Positions 1 to 11,456 of a stretch of 64,000 nucleotides of DNA are shown here, piece by piece. The stretch is taken from positions 713,344,456 to 713,408,455 of the forward strand of contig OX422207.1 of NCBI GenBank assembly GCA_949130495.1, written 5' to 3'. Positions within the stretch are counted from its first letter, which is position 1. Every line of letters starts with the position of its first letter. Source of the stretch: Sambucus nigra. Taxonomy: Eukaryota > Streptophyta > Magnoliopsida > Dipsacales > Adoxaceae. Position numbers and translations under genes: made by a program. The notes under the pieces are model-generated. The model saw only the letters and a program-made list of their open reading frames with translations. It did not search any database and was not told where the DNA came from.

Positions 1-385
1 CCGAGGATGTCAGTGATTTGAGTTGCACTCATGTCTGTATGACCGGATTTGAAATACTCATTGCATTGCCTTAATAACTTTGTATCATAAGCAGACAATA
101 ATTCCATCCTGGCCAGAAACTAGTAAAGGAAGAAAAAGCAATAATCAATAAGAGTACAAAAAGAGCATGAAGAAGAGAATCAATAGTATGCATAAGCAAA
201 AGTTCAAATTTTATTACATCACAATGGATAAGTACAAAGTTCAGAGTTACATGTTCAGAAGTTACATTTGACAAAGAAAAATAAAATAGAGAGAAATTCG
301 AATAACTCTACACCTTTTCCTTATCTCCTAAAACTTTCTCGGGAAGCTGGGACGAGGAGGTAGGTTGCTCGGATGGAACAGAGAG
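1..385. other. 3' flank of the antisense retrotransposon gene
   Basis: No coding region is recognised here. The stretch lies just past the stop codon of the minus-strand antisense gene, so it is probably its 3' untranslated part and internal sequence of a Tat-type retrotransposon whose 5' portion is outside the window. Short TCGG-rich words such as gctcggatg resemble those in the neighbouring element. Confidence 0.4.
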
Positions 386-2500
386 TTACTCGGGAAGTAC
401 TGGAGGTTGCTCGGATGAAGTAGCAGGTTGTTGAAGTTCCTCGCCAGTAGGCTTGATAGCTGGGGAATGAGAAATTTGATCTCCCATCACCATGGAAGAT
501 TCCTCAGAGGCAGCTTCGTCCTTTTCTTCGTCTTCAGGAGTTGGAGGGGGGCCCGGGATGTGTCGCTGAAATAGTTCATAATTCTCATCAACTTTCATCT
601 CTTGCAGAGCAGTAACCCATCCATCTCTAAAGTATTTGAGGCTGCCATATTCCACTTGCGACATCATGGCAGCCAAACCTTTATTCCATCCTTTATCCCA
701 GCCGACGCTGAAGGATTTTTTGACAGCCAATTTCCTTTTTGTCTTCTCCGAGGAAAGCTTCTCAGAAAGAAAATTGTCAGCAGCCTTCAGTTTATTCTCA
801 ACTTCCTCCTTCTGACGATTTACTTCTCGAAGTTGAACCAACTCCTCCTCAGCAGCCTTGAGCTTATTTTCAAGCTCCCCAGCATTTTTTAGCTTCCCTT
901 CGAGCTCTTTATTCTTCTCCTCCAAATAATTAATTTTTTTCTCCAACCCCTTGGAGACCTCAATAACCTGAGCCTTCTCCTACTCAGTCGAAGTAATCCT
1001 TTTCTCCCAAATTGTCTTATCATCATCATATTTCTGACGAGAATCTTTCAGAGACTGCGCCAGGCCCACCAAAGCTTCCTCTACACCAGACGAGGAGCTT
1101 GAAGCTTTAATAGCTTCATCTTTCTTCGGAATTATATTAAAACAGCTCACCAACTGTGAAAAGAAAACGAAAGCAAGTCAGTGCACAAATACAAAAAGGA
1201 AAGATTGAAAATTTAAGACTATAGGACTTACAGAAGCAATATTACGACCTGCTAATGTAGTAACCGTGTCCCGAGAAAGGGTTTCTTCAATACCTTGGAT
1301 CTCGGGAATGATCCAAGTCTTTACCGAGTTCATAGCAGAGTTCGGGGGAACAAAAGTGGGAACACCACTAGTCGGGGGCTGAGAGATGGATTCAGCCAAA
1401 TTGATAGAGGAGCTTTTCTTCAGCCTCCTCAGATGAGCATCAACTTTCTCGACTAACGATGTAGTCTTAGTCGGAGAAATGACAATCACCTCGTTTGGAG
1501 AAGCAACCTTGCTCGGGGCCACTGGGGGCTTCTCGACAACCTTCACAGGAGTAGTCGAGGGAGGTGGATCAATTTTCTTTGTCCCTTCTCCTGGGACATC
1601 AAGCTTACTTCTCTTTGCCTCTCCAACACCAGAGGCAGGTTTCTCAAAAAGGGTAGGAGGTCTTCTTTTCTTCATCCTTTCACCTAAAGGAATATATGTG
1701 ACTCATGTGAAGAACTTGTAGAGGCTGGTATTGGTTTCGCGTTGCTTATCACCGGACGAGCAGTAAAAGAGGAGGTGTAACTCTTATACTGCAGCAAATA
1801 TGAAGCTGACCTAATATGCTCGTCGGCAACAGTCTGATGCAAACTCCGGATAAGTTTTAAATGCCTTATATTAACGTCTGCCTCTTTTGGAGATTTTTTT
1901 TTGCTATCAACTGCAAATAAATCAAAATTAAAATATCAGTGGCACATTTTATCAAACACAAAGGAAGCATAATTTTGAAAATAAAATAAAAACAACCTAT
2001 CCCATTGCCATAGGGAGGACATCTGGGACCCTGGTAAACATCATCTCCAGTTAATGGAGGGTGTTGCCAATTTTTCATAACAACCCCGTGCTCAAAGTAG
2101 TCCCTATTGGCATCTGGGAGATTGACCACTAAATCTCTATTTAAAAACCTAGTTTTTAAATAAAAAGTATTATCGCCCATAGCCCATCTATAACAAAACA
2201 TAATTTCAGGAATTTTTATACGAGTTCCATGAATTTGATTTAATCTATAAACACCGTTAACTATTCTCCATGTGTTGGAGGCTATTCTTGCAGGAACTAC
2301 ATCAAAGTATTGACAGAATTCCAGGCATAGAGGGTTTGGGGGAAAAGAAAAGCCACACTCAGCAACAAAGAGATTGGGGAACCAATGTCCCTTAGCTAAA
2401 CGAAATAGTCTGAAGGCTGAGAAAGCTCTTCCAAAATAACCCATGGGGGAATAGAGAAATCAGAGCGAAACTTATCAATCGATTCTACAGGATAAACCAT
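386..2500 (-). pseudogene. Spliced antisense ORF of a Tat-lineage Ty3/Gypsy element (Transposase_28 / 'putative gypsy type transposon' protein), slightly broken
   Basis: Three long minus-strand ORFs (2444-1866, 1675-1178, 946-386) read as exons of one gene. The first holds a globular domain resembling the plant 'putative gypsy type transposon' family (FPPNPLCLEFCQYF, then NGVYRLNQIHGT). The second is Pro/Lys-rich and the last is a coiled coil (ELENKLKAAEEELVQLRE). Introns are visible. Donor GTTGTT at 1996 pairs with acceptor TTTGCAG ending at 1911. Canonical GTAAGT at 1231 pairs with TTTTCACAG ending at 1154; this junction is phase 0 and joins exons 2 and 3 in frame. A further intron between about 1781 and 1684 would restore phase, but its donor is weak. 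Damage: one in-frame TAG at 982-980, and probably an indel near 2400, because an upstream ATG at 2500 opens the expected N-terminus in another frame. Such antisense genes are known just upstream of the 3' LTR in Tat elements, as here. Their function is unknown. Intron positions are inferred from sequence only. Confidence 0.7.
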
Positions 2501-2663
2501 GATGAAAGAAGGAAATCAAAGAGAAAGAAGAAAATCTTACAGGAAAGGGATGAGTCTGTTGACAGCAAATGATGAAAGAGATGAAGGCACAGGAGAGAGA
2601 GGCGATGGAAAACTCAAAGAGACAAATTTGAAAAAGTAAAAGACGATGGGATTTTCTACAACG

Positions 2664-2671
2664 TTTAAATA
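2664..2671 (-). promoter_or_regulatory. TATA-like box for the antisense ORF
   Basis: TATTTAAA on the minus strand lies about 165-220 bp upstream of the candidate start codons. The third Tat element in this window has a comparable TATA-like site upstream of its antisense gene. This is a positional inference only. Confidence 0.3.
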
Positions 2672-2928
2672 CTTTGCATTGGAAAAGGGTAAAAGTAATG
2701 ATTACAAAAAGAGACGGTTACGTTACTGGAGGCTAAAAAGACAAAAAGGATGCGGGAATCGAAGCGGTTAGAAAAATTGAAAAAAGACCGATTCTACGAA
2801 TTTGGAAGGAGAAATAAATACAAAAGAAAATACTCCTAAATTTCAGGATGACCATTTAAAACCGCCATATTTCGAGAAAGAATGTTCCACACTCCTCAAA
2901 TTTTTAACTATGAACCATTGGGGGCTTC

Positions 2929-3480
2929 TGTTGATACCAAATTTAGTCTGCTGACATGGCTCAAATGAGTTAAGACACGTGGCAATCTGCATGGCAACAA
3001 CAAACACTTTCGAACAACACCTTAACTCCGAGGAACTATACTGCAACGAGGAACTCTGCTTCCCCGATCAACTCAGACGCTCCGACCTACAAGAACTCTC
3101 CGAGGAACTTTTGAGTACCGAGGAACTTAAGCGGTCCGAGATGCACCTCGAACAAAGCATTAATAGCAGGATAACCAACAGATTGACTGCGCATTAAATG
3201 TTTATTATTATGATACAGATGTATACGCTTAAGGGTCATTGAATGTATTACCCTTTCACATTACAGCCTTAGGGCTATAAATACGTTGTATTATCCTCAT
3301 TGTAGGGGGACCGGAATTTCTTGAGAAAACTTGCAATCAAGAATTCCCAAACAGTCAGCAATAACAGAAACAGTGGACGTAGGCCATTCTTATAAGGCTG
3401 AACCACTTTAAAATTGCTTTGTCTCATTTTATTTGTCTGTGATTAAATAATTAGATATAATCTAATTTTTTACATCAACA
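2929..3480 (+). mobile_element. 3' LTR of Tat-type element 1 (552 bp)
   Basis: The LTR starts TGTTGATACC and ends TACATCAACA, so its ends are the exact inverted repeat TGTTGAT/ATCAACA. It follows a purine-rich tract (cattgggggcttc) of the kind that primes plus-strand synthesis. A TATA box lies at 3276 and the motif GTGGACGTAGGCCATTC lies downstream of it; the second Tat LTR has a matching stretch in the same place. The 5' LTR is outside the window. The five bases after the end (ATACT) should recur as the target-site duplication upstream of the missing 5' LTR. Confidence 0.75.
3276..3283 (+). promoter_or_regulatory. TATA box of Tat LTR 1
   Basis: TATAAATA occurs 347 bp into the LTR, where the U3/R boundary is expected, and is followed by a conserved GGACGTAGGCCA stretch. 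Confidence 0.55.
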
Positions 3481-6400
3481 ATACTCAACAAATTTGTCGC
3501 GACGGACTTGCCAAGCAACACCTATTATATTAATTATCCGCCGGATAGTTGAAGCATACTACAATACTTTAAACCTAAAAGATGCTTGGGCAAAATTATT
3601 ATTACTCTGACTGATACTTGGGCAAAATTATTATTACTTCGACTGATGTTTGGGCTCTATGATTCTCGACCTGAAGGATGATCAGGCATATTCAAGGTCC
3701 ATCTCGGCTAATGATCGGCAAGATATTTCTATATATTTAGTCTCGAAGATATTTGCCACACATGTCGCACTTTATCCCCAATGGATGGTTGGTCAGGATA
3801 ATTCTTATATTTAGCACAACCCCAATTGATGGATACGCACATATATTTGTGCATTGTTCGTTTCTGTCTCATAATATTTTATTTGCTCACGATTTTTATC
3901 ATCATAAATTTGTTAGCAGGGGGCTATCTATATCTATACTTTATACTTCACAATTTTCTGTGAAAAACATTGTCAGTAAACAATTTTCTATGAAAATTAT
4001 TTTGAAACCAACTTACAATTGAGCATTTGTTTAGAGCTATTTATAAAAATTCCAAATTAACTCCTATGTCGTACATCCGGATATATTTGACAAATTTGGA
4101 AACTTTTATTCGACTTTATTACAATTATTTTGTTCTCATAAATAGTGGGGCGCGCTTGTATAGCCCTCACATCATTTATTCGATCATTTAATTTTCAATA
4201 TTGTCATCTAGCTATTATTGGTTATTCCAATGGATGGTCGGTATAATATTTTTACTAGTAATTAGCGGAGCCCCGCCGTATGCTCGGGCACGACCATCCC
4301 CATGAGATTTTAATGAATGATAAATTCTATTTGATTCCACCTCGAAAAATGGTCGAGCAACTTATTAACTTCCACAGGTACAAGATTCAGTCCCGACGAA
4401 TGCTCGGCCACAAATTTAAGCTCTTGGAAATCTAATTAATGCACCGTTTGATGCTCGATCACTGATATCTCTCTATATCTACTCGGCATTGTACTACGTT
4501 GTCTCGACAGACTAGACGGGCGCTATTTATCTTTTTATTACTCCAACAGATGATCGAGCACACTAAAATACTATTTAGACCCGACAAATGGTTGGGCAAG
4601 ATTATATGTTATAACCGACGGATGCTCGGGTGATGATATTTATTCAATATTCAGTATTGATTATCTGGCTCTATGGACGGTCGCGCAAATTCAAGATTCA
4701 TCTCGGAAAATGATCGGCAAAATATTTCTATATATTTAGTCCCGAAAATATTTGCCGCACATGTCACATTTTATCCCCAATAAATGGTTGGTCGGGATAA
4801 TTCTTATATTCAGTCCCGACAGATGGTTATCATAGTTGATTTATGATCGACATTACATTTATTATTGTTATTAAAACTTAATAAATGATTTAAAAATATA
4901 GTTTTCACTAACATTGTAGAATCATTCGTAATATATGCTCGGTCCTTTTTGCCTCGACAGATGACGAGCATGGATCACTCGCAATATTTACCCGATCCTC
5001 TACAATTTTTGCCTTGGCGGGCATTCAGGCATCATTTATTTAATCTGGAAATCTAATTTTCACTAATATTGCAGGATCGTTAGTAATATCTGCTCGGTCC
5101 TTGATAATCTTACCTCGACGGATGCTCAGACATCATTTATCTTTCCAATGCTCCGACAGATGCTCGAGCATGGATCGTTCGCAACATTTACTAGATCCTT
5201 TATAATTTTTCCCCGACGGACCCTCAGCTTCGATGAATAGTCAAAATTATGTGATCATGTCTCAAGATCCAATGGGCAGTTGGGCAATGCAATTCTTATT
5301 CAATTCAACCTCGGCTAATGGGAAGTTGGGCAACTTGTATAACAAAGGTCTAATAACACATAAAGCAGTATGGAGTGCAACGATCAACTATATTTATCAA
5401 TAAGAACGAATCCAGCATATAGGAAGTCACGTATTCAGTAAGGTCACAATCAACAGTGGTTCCTACGTATTGAAGTCGAGAATCACTGGACTCCTCTTTA
5501 TCCAATCCGTCCAGGGATCTCATGGTATAAGGATGACTCGCGTATCAAAACACCAACCCTCTTCGTGGTCTGCTGACTTAAGAATTTTAAGCCCACCGAC
5601 CTGCAAACTGGGGATCACAACCAAGCGCCCACACATTGCTTCTAATCCTATGTCCAGTCATTCTCTGCCTGCTTTCGGGTTTGCCCCTACTAGTCGACAC
5701 ATGCGACGAACAGAACGTGTTGGCGGCAACACTTGACCACCCTGAATGTATTAGCAACATCGTCGAACAACCCATGGTGATCGGAGATCACTAGGCGATG
5801 AAGTTTTTCTTGTCGACGTCGAAAGGGCATCATCAGAACTAAGATATCCACTCCAGAGGAATGACGTTTCTTGAACGCCATATCAAATTAATGCATTTCT
5901 GCACAAAGATTCTTTGAACTCATATCAATTTCTTGAGATGTACGAGCTATATGGAGTTTTTCACAACATCCAGGAACCATGCATGGTCGACGAACAAGTG
6001 CGCACCGAGGATCGATACATTACATGGAGCTATAGGGGCAAGATAATCCTTGATTATATCCAGATCGACGAACGATCGGCACGATATTCTTCAACACAAC
6101 AAAGCCCCGAGGAACGATCGGGCACACTTATCATCTCGATTATACAAATCAAATAACTCGATGGACGATAAGGCATTCTTATCGTTACAGCCCGATTGGG
6201 GGTTGTAGGGAAACGATGACACATGAACATATTCACCACAACATTTAAAGTAAAATAAAAGAGGCTAACTTAGGATGGTTGCCAACATGGTTAACACTGG
6301 AATTAGTCTTTAAAATGACGATCAAGATTAAGCTTGATTTAATTACAATAATTTTCTTGCTTGTTCCAATTAAATTAAGGAAGTCCATAGGCCTTTGTCA

Positions 6401-6729
6401 TCTCTAAACACAAATGGCCTCACGAGTTGGCTTGGCAACAATAAAAGCCCTACGGGGGATCCCTAGGCAAAAACCCAACTCAGGTTAGTCGCCAACTATG
6501 TTGGTCGGTTAAAATCCTGAACGTGTGGATGGCCCTTAAACCAGGTGCATTTTTTCCATCGTCTTTTAAGCCTAAGGAAGTGTGACGATACAACCTAAAA
6601 GTTAAAATAGACAGATATTGGCATGCGAGGCATTAGAAAATGGAAAAATGCGAACAAAATTTATATTACATTGACTTGCGATAAAGGCCTAAGTACAATA
6701 ACCGTATTGATTACATATCAAATATTATA
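3481..6729 (+). repeat. Non-coding 3' region of Tat-type element 2 with degenerate short repeats
   Basis: No gene is recognised. Between about 3560 and 5240 a word resembling GACGGATGCTCGGGCA recurs irregularly on the + strand (for example near 4265, 4395, 4450, 4545, 4615, 5110 and 5155), separated by AT-rich spacers. Two longer blocks are repeated, 3660-3800 and 4670-4805 (both contain atttgccgcacatgtc or a close variant). ORFs up to 89 codons occur but match no family I know. The stretch leads without a visible break to the PPT and LTR of element 2, so I read it as that element's untranslated 3' region, interrupted by element 1. Confidence 0.5.
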
Positions 6730-7300
6730 AACCTAATGCAGGATCTTACCCCGATGAGGTATATGCTCGAGCAAGGCTCGACAGATAGGACTATGGTCGG
6801 CCTCTCGAATTGGACCATATGAAAAACCTAATGCAGGGTCTTACCCCGACTAGGTATATGCTCGAGCAAGGCTCGACACATAGGCCTTTGGTCGGCCTCT
6901 TCAATTGGACCATATGAAAAACCTAATGCAAGGTCTTACCCTGACTAAGTATATGCTCGATCAAGGCTCGACACATAGGCCTGTGGTCGGCCTCTCCAAT
7001 TGGACCATATGAAAAACCTAATGCAGGGTCTTATCCTAAATAGGTATATGCTCGAGCAAGGCTCAGTACATAGTCCTATGATCGACCTCTCTAATTGGAC
7101 CATATAAAAAAACTAATGCAGGGTCTTACCTCGACTAGGTACATGCTCGAGCAAGGCTCGACACATAGGCCTTTGATCGGCCTCACCAAATGGACCACAC
7201 AAGATCAAAATACAGGGAGATGCCCTAAACTAGATGCACGCTCGAGAAAGCCTCAGTAAATGAATTCTGAACAGGCCTATGGTCGGCCTCACGAATTGGG
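6730..7300 (+). repeat. 95-bp tandem repeat, about 6 copies
   Basis: The unit begins aacctaatgcagggtcttac and contains atatgctcgagcaaggctcg and ttggaccatatgaa. Copies start at 6730, 6825, 6920, 7015 and 7110, exactly 95 bp apart, followed by a more divergent sixth copy to about 7300. It lies roughly 300 bp upstream of the LTR of Tat element 2. Tandem repeats in the 3' untranslated region are a known trait of Tat elements and a source of satellites. Confidence 0.85.
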
Positions 7301-7600
7301 CCATGCAATAAAATAAAAAAATAAACTACGTTCGACCTGATCCCATGAGGGTACGTAGGCAACTCGACACTCTCGAGTTCGGTTCCCATATCAACTGAAC
7401 GTCTTTCAACTAAAGCTAAACATTAATTTAAAAACTTATAAAGGCAATAAAATCAACCATAGAAGGCTTAAAAGTTGAACGATAACTCAAAGAACGCCAG
7501 TCCAGTTCACATCGGCAAACGCACACGATTAAAGAGATTATGGACCAGCTCCCAGCTCATCTCAGAATCAACTCAACTGAATTGTGACCTATGGGGCTAT

Positions 7601-8023
7601 TGTAGGGGCAATAAATATGCCTACATAATAGCATGACATGTAGCGAGAACCCCGATCACGATGGTGAGCAACAGATGCTCTAATAAGATAGGAACGACTA
7701 GAGTCCTTAACAAACTAGAAGACCAATGAGCAATATCTGATTCAAATCAAACTCAATAAAGATAGGACTCATCCATTTTTGTAACCCTAATGTAACCCCT
7801 AACTCTATATAAAGGGAACTCCCTCATTGTGAAAGGGGATTAGAAGCTAGAGAAACACTCTCATATAAAACTCTCGCATGATTCTAATGGAACACAACAA
7901 CAGCCCCGCGGACGTAGGCCACTCATGGTCGTACAACGTAAATCTTTGTCTCTCTTTTATTTATTATTTAGATGCATCGTGGTACATGGGAACCCCCCAT
8001 ATCCTAGATTTTTTAACACCACA
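7601..8023 (+). mobile_element. 3' LTR of Tat-type element 2 (about 423 bp)
   Basis: The LTR starts TGTAGGGGCAATAA directly after the purine tract ctatggggctat. It contains a TATATAAAG box and the GCGGACGTAGGCCACTC motif shared with LTR 1. It ends about AACACCACA at 8023. The next base starts sequence homologous to the interior of the SIRE-like LTR (compare 8024 with 11535), so this element probably inserted into that LTR. The predicted target duplication CATAC should lie at its left end outside the window. The right boundary is uncertain by a few bases. Confidence 0.65.
7806..7813 (+). promoter_or_regulatory. TATA box of Tat LTR 2
   Basis: TATATAAA followed by GGGAACTCCCTCATTG, placed about 205 bp into the LTR. 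Confidence 0.55.
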
Positions 8024-9086
8024 CATACAAAACCACGTTTTAAACAAAGTTATCTTTTTATCCTAAATATGCATTTATGTGATAAAACAGATAAATCAAA
8101 CCAAGCATTCAACAAAGGCAAAGTTTCAGGAAAAAATCCCTTTTGGGTAAAACCTTTTATTCACGTAAGAAATCTACAAGACATTCAACTTACAGACTAC
8201 TCGATAACCGTCAGAAGTATAATGCACTAATCTTCGCAAATCTCTAATGAAAAACTATGTTCCTCACAATAATTTCAAGATCGCAGTCCTCCTTCAGCCT
8301 CAGCCTTCGTCTTCAGTAGTGAGTTCCCTCAGGTATCACAATTCAGATATGGAGATGCCTTCTTCATAAAGGTGTAGGAAATGATACAAAACTATCTAGT
8401 GTTTAAACCAATTCACAAAAATAAATATTTGAAAAGTTTGTTTGTGAATAAAATATTATTTTTTCAACACAAAGAGTGAAGAATTTTTTAAAAAGATGTG
8501 TAGAATCGGATTTGTCAAAAGTTTTAGAAAAACTGAACACAAAACAAGTATTTATAAGGTGTTCACAAATTTTGAGGCGACGAACTCGTTTGAACGAAAT
8601 TTGAGGCTATTTCGAACGATAAATGCACCTCGTTTGAACGAGATAAAATCTCATTTGAATAAAGAAGCAATCTTGTTTGAACATGTTTCAAATGACCTTC
8701 TGACAAGCCAACCAGTATGCCTTCGATTAAAGCTTGTTAGGTACAACCTATGAACGACCCTTTAATGAAATCACAATCTAGTTTGAACAAAATGTCCATC
8801 TTGTTTGAATGATATTTAAACTTAAAAAAAATCATTTTTAAATTAAAAAAGTCTCGTTCATTTTTGATAAAAAAAAATAAAACATCCCTGAAATAAAGTT
8901 TATGATTTAATTTAAACTCTAAATTGCTTTTTACCTTTATGGATTGTCGAGAAGTCTTCAAACTTGGAGATGCTCGAGTTTGGTTCGTCGTGACGGTGCG
9001 TGACAATCTGTAATGGGATACGTCGAACTAACCTAAACTATAAAAAGGCCTATAATATGAATAATATTGGAAAAAATGTAATGACA
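8024..9086 (-). repeat. 3' LTR of the SIRE-like element (outer end missing)
   Basis: Homologous along its whole length to 11535-12573. Shared landmarks include cataCAAAACCACGTTT, caaagttTcaagaaaaa and cctaaactataaaaaggcct. The inner boundary GTAATGACA at 9086 (TGTCATTAC on the minus strand) abuts the polypurine tract. Confidence 0.75.
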
Positions 9087-9102
9087 AATCCCCCCCTTTG
9101 GC

Positions 9103-10692
9103 TATTCCGGTACAAAATAAACAAAAATAGCCGAGCATCAAATAAAATCAAAAATCTCTTATGACAAAAATCCTAACACCATTCCAAACCTTAAAATGGA
9201 ATGGCATAAGTCTCTTTGTCTTCAAACTTCTTCTTCCATTTGGGAAACTTTGTCTTCATCCGTGTGTCTTTAATTCCGATTTAGGTAGCTACAGACACGA
9301 GACAAAAATATATACCTCGTGACGCATCAAGTTTGAAATAAAGTAAAATTCATAAATAAATTCTCCCCCATAAATAAGGCATTTTTCAACATGGACTAAA
9401 TGTAACCAAAACTCAAAATACCATATATAATATATGTTAAATATATTAAAGAAAATTCGGCACACATATAAGTATAAATGACCACAAAATATGACACAAA
9501 CTCTTTAGCTTTACACACTAGCATAGTATCAATCTATCTAAACATGTGGGATGGAATGAATGGATGTGAACTAGATACAAGTGAATTATAACCCAAACAC
9601 TCAAATATGTTTAAAAAGTTATAATTGATCACAAAACTTTATCAAACTAAGATTTAGCCTCAAGTGACAAATAAATTGAACTTCAAGGAACAAAACAAGC
9701 ACAATTCACACAAGCCTAGATTATTTATGATTCTACAAATCAATAGCGTCATGACAATATAATCATAACTACAATTCATTGTGCAAACCCGATGATCTTT
9801 AACTAAACACCCTCAAAAGATAAACATCTATCATGTATTCTTTTAATTTCTCAATTGTTTTAAAGTTATATTTATTTAAGGATCTAACAAACTAAACATG
9901 TTGGCCCCCTTTAGGCATTTTTTCTATTTTTATTACCTATAATCTTTTATTGGGATCTTGCCAATGGTGGCTTTCATGCAAAGACAACCTATCTTTTGCA
10001 GCCCTTTCCCGCACTCACTCATATTTTTTCAATACTAAACAAAAATTTCATGAGAAATGGTTCTTACATGTACAACTCTCCCATAGTCACATAATTATGT
10101 AGATGACAAAAGTGATGAGATAAAATCTCATCGAGCTCAAATATGCATTGTGAAGTAAACATTCATAAAGCTCGTACATGTGTGTGCGGAGGCATATACA
10201 AAGTCAAATCCATTAAGCAAATCAAGTTCAAAACAACTCCATGTAAACATGACTAAGAACAATCTAAGTATCTAAAGTAATAACCAAATGTCATAGCCAC
10301 ATGAAAAAGACATAGTGAATTGGATTCAAACACACCAATATGCCACACCAAATATGTAACAATAAAATATACAGGAACCAATAATCTTTTTGTATTTTTC
10401 AAAAATTTTATTAAAATAATTTTTTTTATTTTTCAATATGACTCAATAAAAGAAAAATATAATATAAAAAGTACACATGTCAAAAATATATCATGAATCA
10501 TAACTAGAGTATGACAAATAAAAACATACAAGCATTCATCCATAAGATATAGTATGTGAAGAATCATGTGCAACCATACGAGAATCAACAAGTTTAACAT
10601 CTAGCGCCTCTAAAATCGATTTCCTAACTTAAATAGATGTATACTTACCGCGTCGGGATTTGGGAACCAAGAGCACACTAAAATTCAACTTC
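9103..10692. other. Interior of the SIRE-like element without coding capacity
   Basis: AT-rich sequence lying between the polypurine tract and the gag remnant. No reverse transcriptase, integrase or protease motif is seen on either strand, and I recognise no other feature. Confidence 0.5.
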
Positions 10693-11374
10693 CTAGGACC
10701 TCTCTTTAAGATTATGACAAAAATACCTTAGGTGACCTTTCCTACCACAATGTAAACATGGGTAAATGGGAGGAATATTACCTATGGGTTGACCTTTTTT
10801 AACATCCTTGGAATTGGTTGACCCTCGAAAATAAACAATGGTCTTGGTTTTAACAACGGAAGCATTAGAATAATACGAGCCAATACCATTACTACCAGCA
10901 CTACTCGAGCCTTTTAAATCATTTTTTTGCTTTAAAATTTTATACTCAAGCAAAGAATTAAACTATTTCAATTTTATGGACTCCTTCTTCATATATTCAA
11001 TAATTCCTAGAAGGCTATCTCTCTCCCCCTCAATTAACGCAAACTTATCCCTAAGAGTCCTCTCTCCTGCCTTATAATCATTAAATAAAACACTATCCTC
11101 ATTGGCACAAGAACAAACCCTAGAAAGTATCAAGTTCTCTAATTCTTTTTCTAAAAATCGGACTCAATCATTACTCTCTTTTTTGGACAATTCTAATTTT
11201 TGAAATCACAATCCATGTCCATAAGTTTCTCATGAAAGAAATCTCTTTGATTTTGAACCATTTGCAAAACATCCATAGGAGATTTAAAACGAGAATTTTT
11301 TTTCCAAGAATTTCAATTCTTTTACCAAACTTCAAATTCAAATGATTTAAGTCATCAAAACTATAGGAATCCAT
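10693..11374 (-). pseudogene. Gag remnant of the SIRE-like element (CCHC zinc knuckle)
   Basis: Minus-strand ORF fragments follow the primer-binding site. A likely start ATG at 11374 (MDSYSFDDLNHLN) is followed by frameshifted sequence. The last fragment (10953-10693) contains a Lys/Ser-rich stretch and the knuckle CLHCGRKGHLRYFC, which fits C-X2-C-X4-H-X4-C. The zinc knuckle binds RNA during packaging in Gag proteins. The frame is broken more than once and is followed by no pol, so it is not functional. The identification rests on the knuckle and its position after the PBS. Confidence 0.6.
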
Positions 11375-11439
11375 CGAGAGAAAATGAAACATACAAAAAT
11401 AACTAAACAAGGATCTAACCCAATAACTTAGTGCAACCC

Positions 11440-11451
11440 GCTCTGATACCA
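11440..11451 (-). other. Primer-binding site, initiator tRNA-Met
   Basis: The minus strand reads TGGTATCAGAGC, the standard Copia primer-binding site complementary to plant initiator tRNA-Met. It begins five bases inside the LTR end at 11457. Confidence 0.85.
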
Positions 11452-11456
11452 ATTAA

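Noticed and set aside
602..892. 96-codon + strand ORF
   Set aside because: Lies opposite the coiled-coil exon of the antisense gene and has no independent features.
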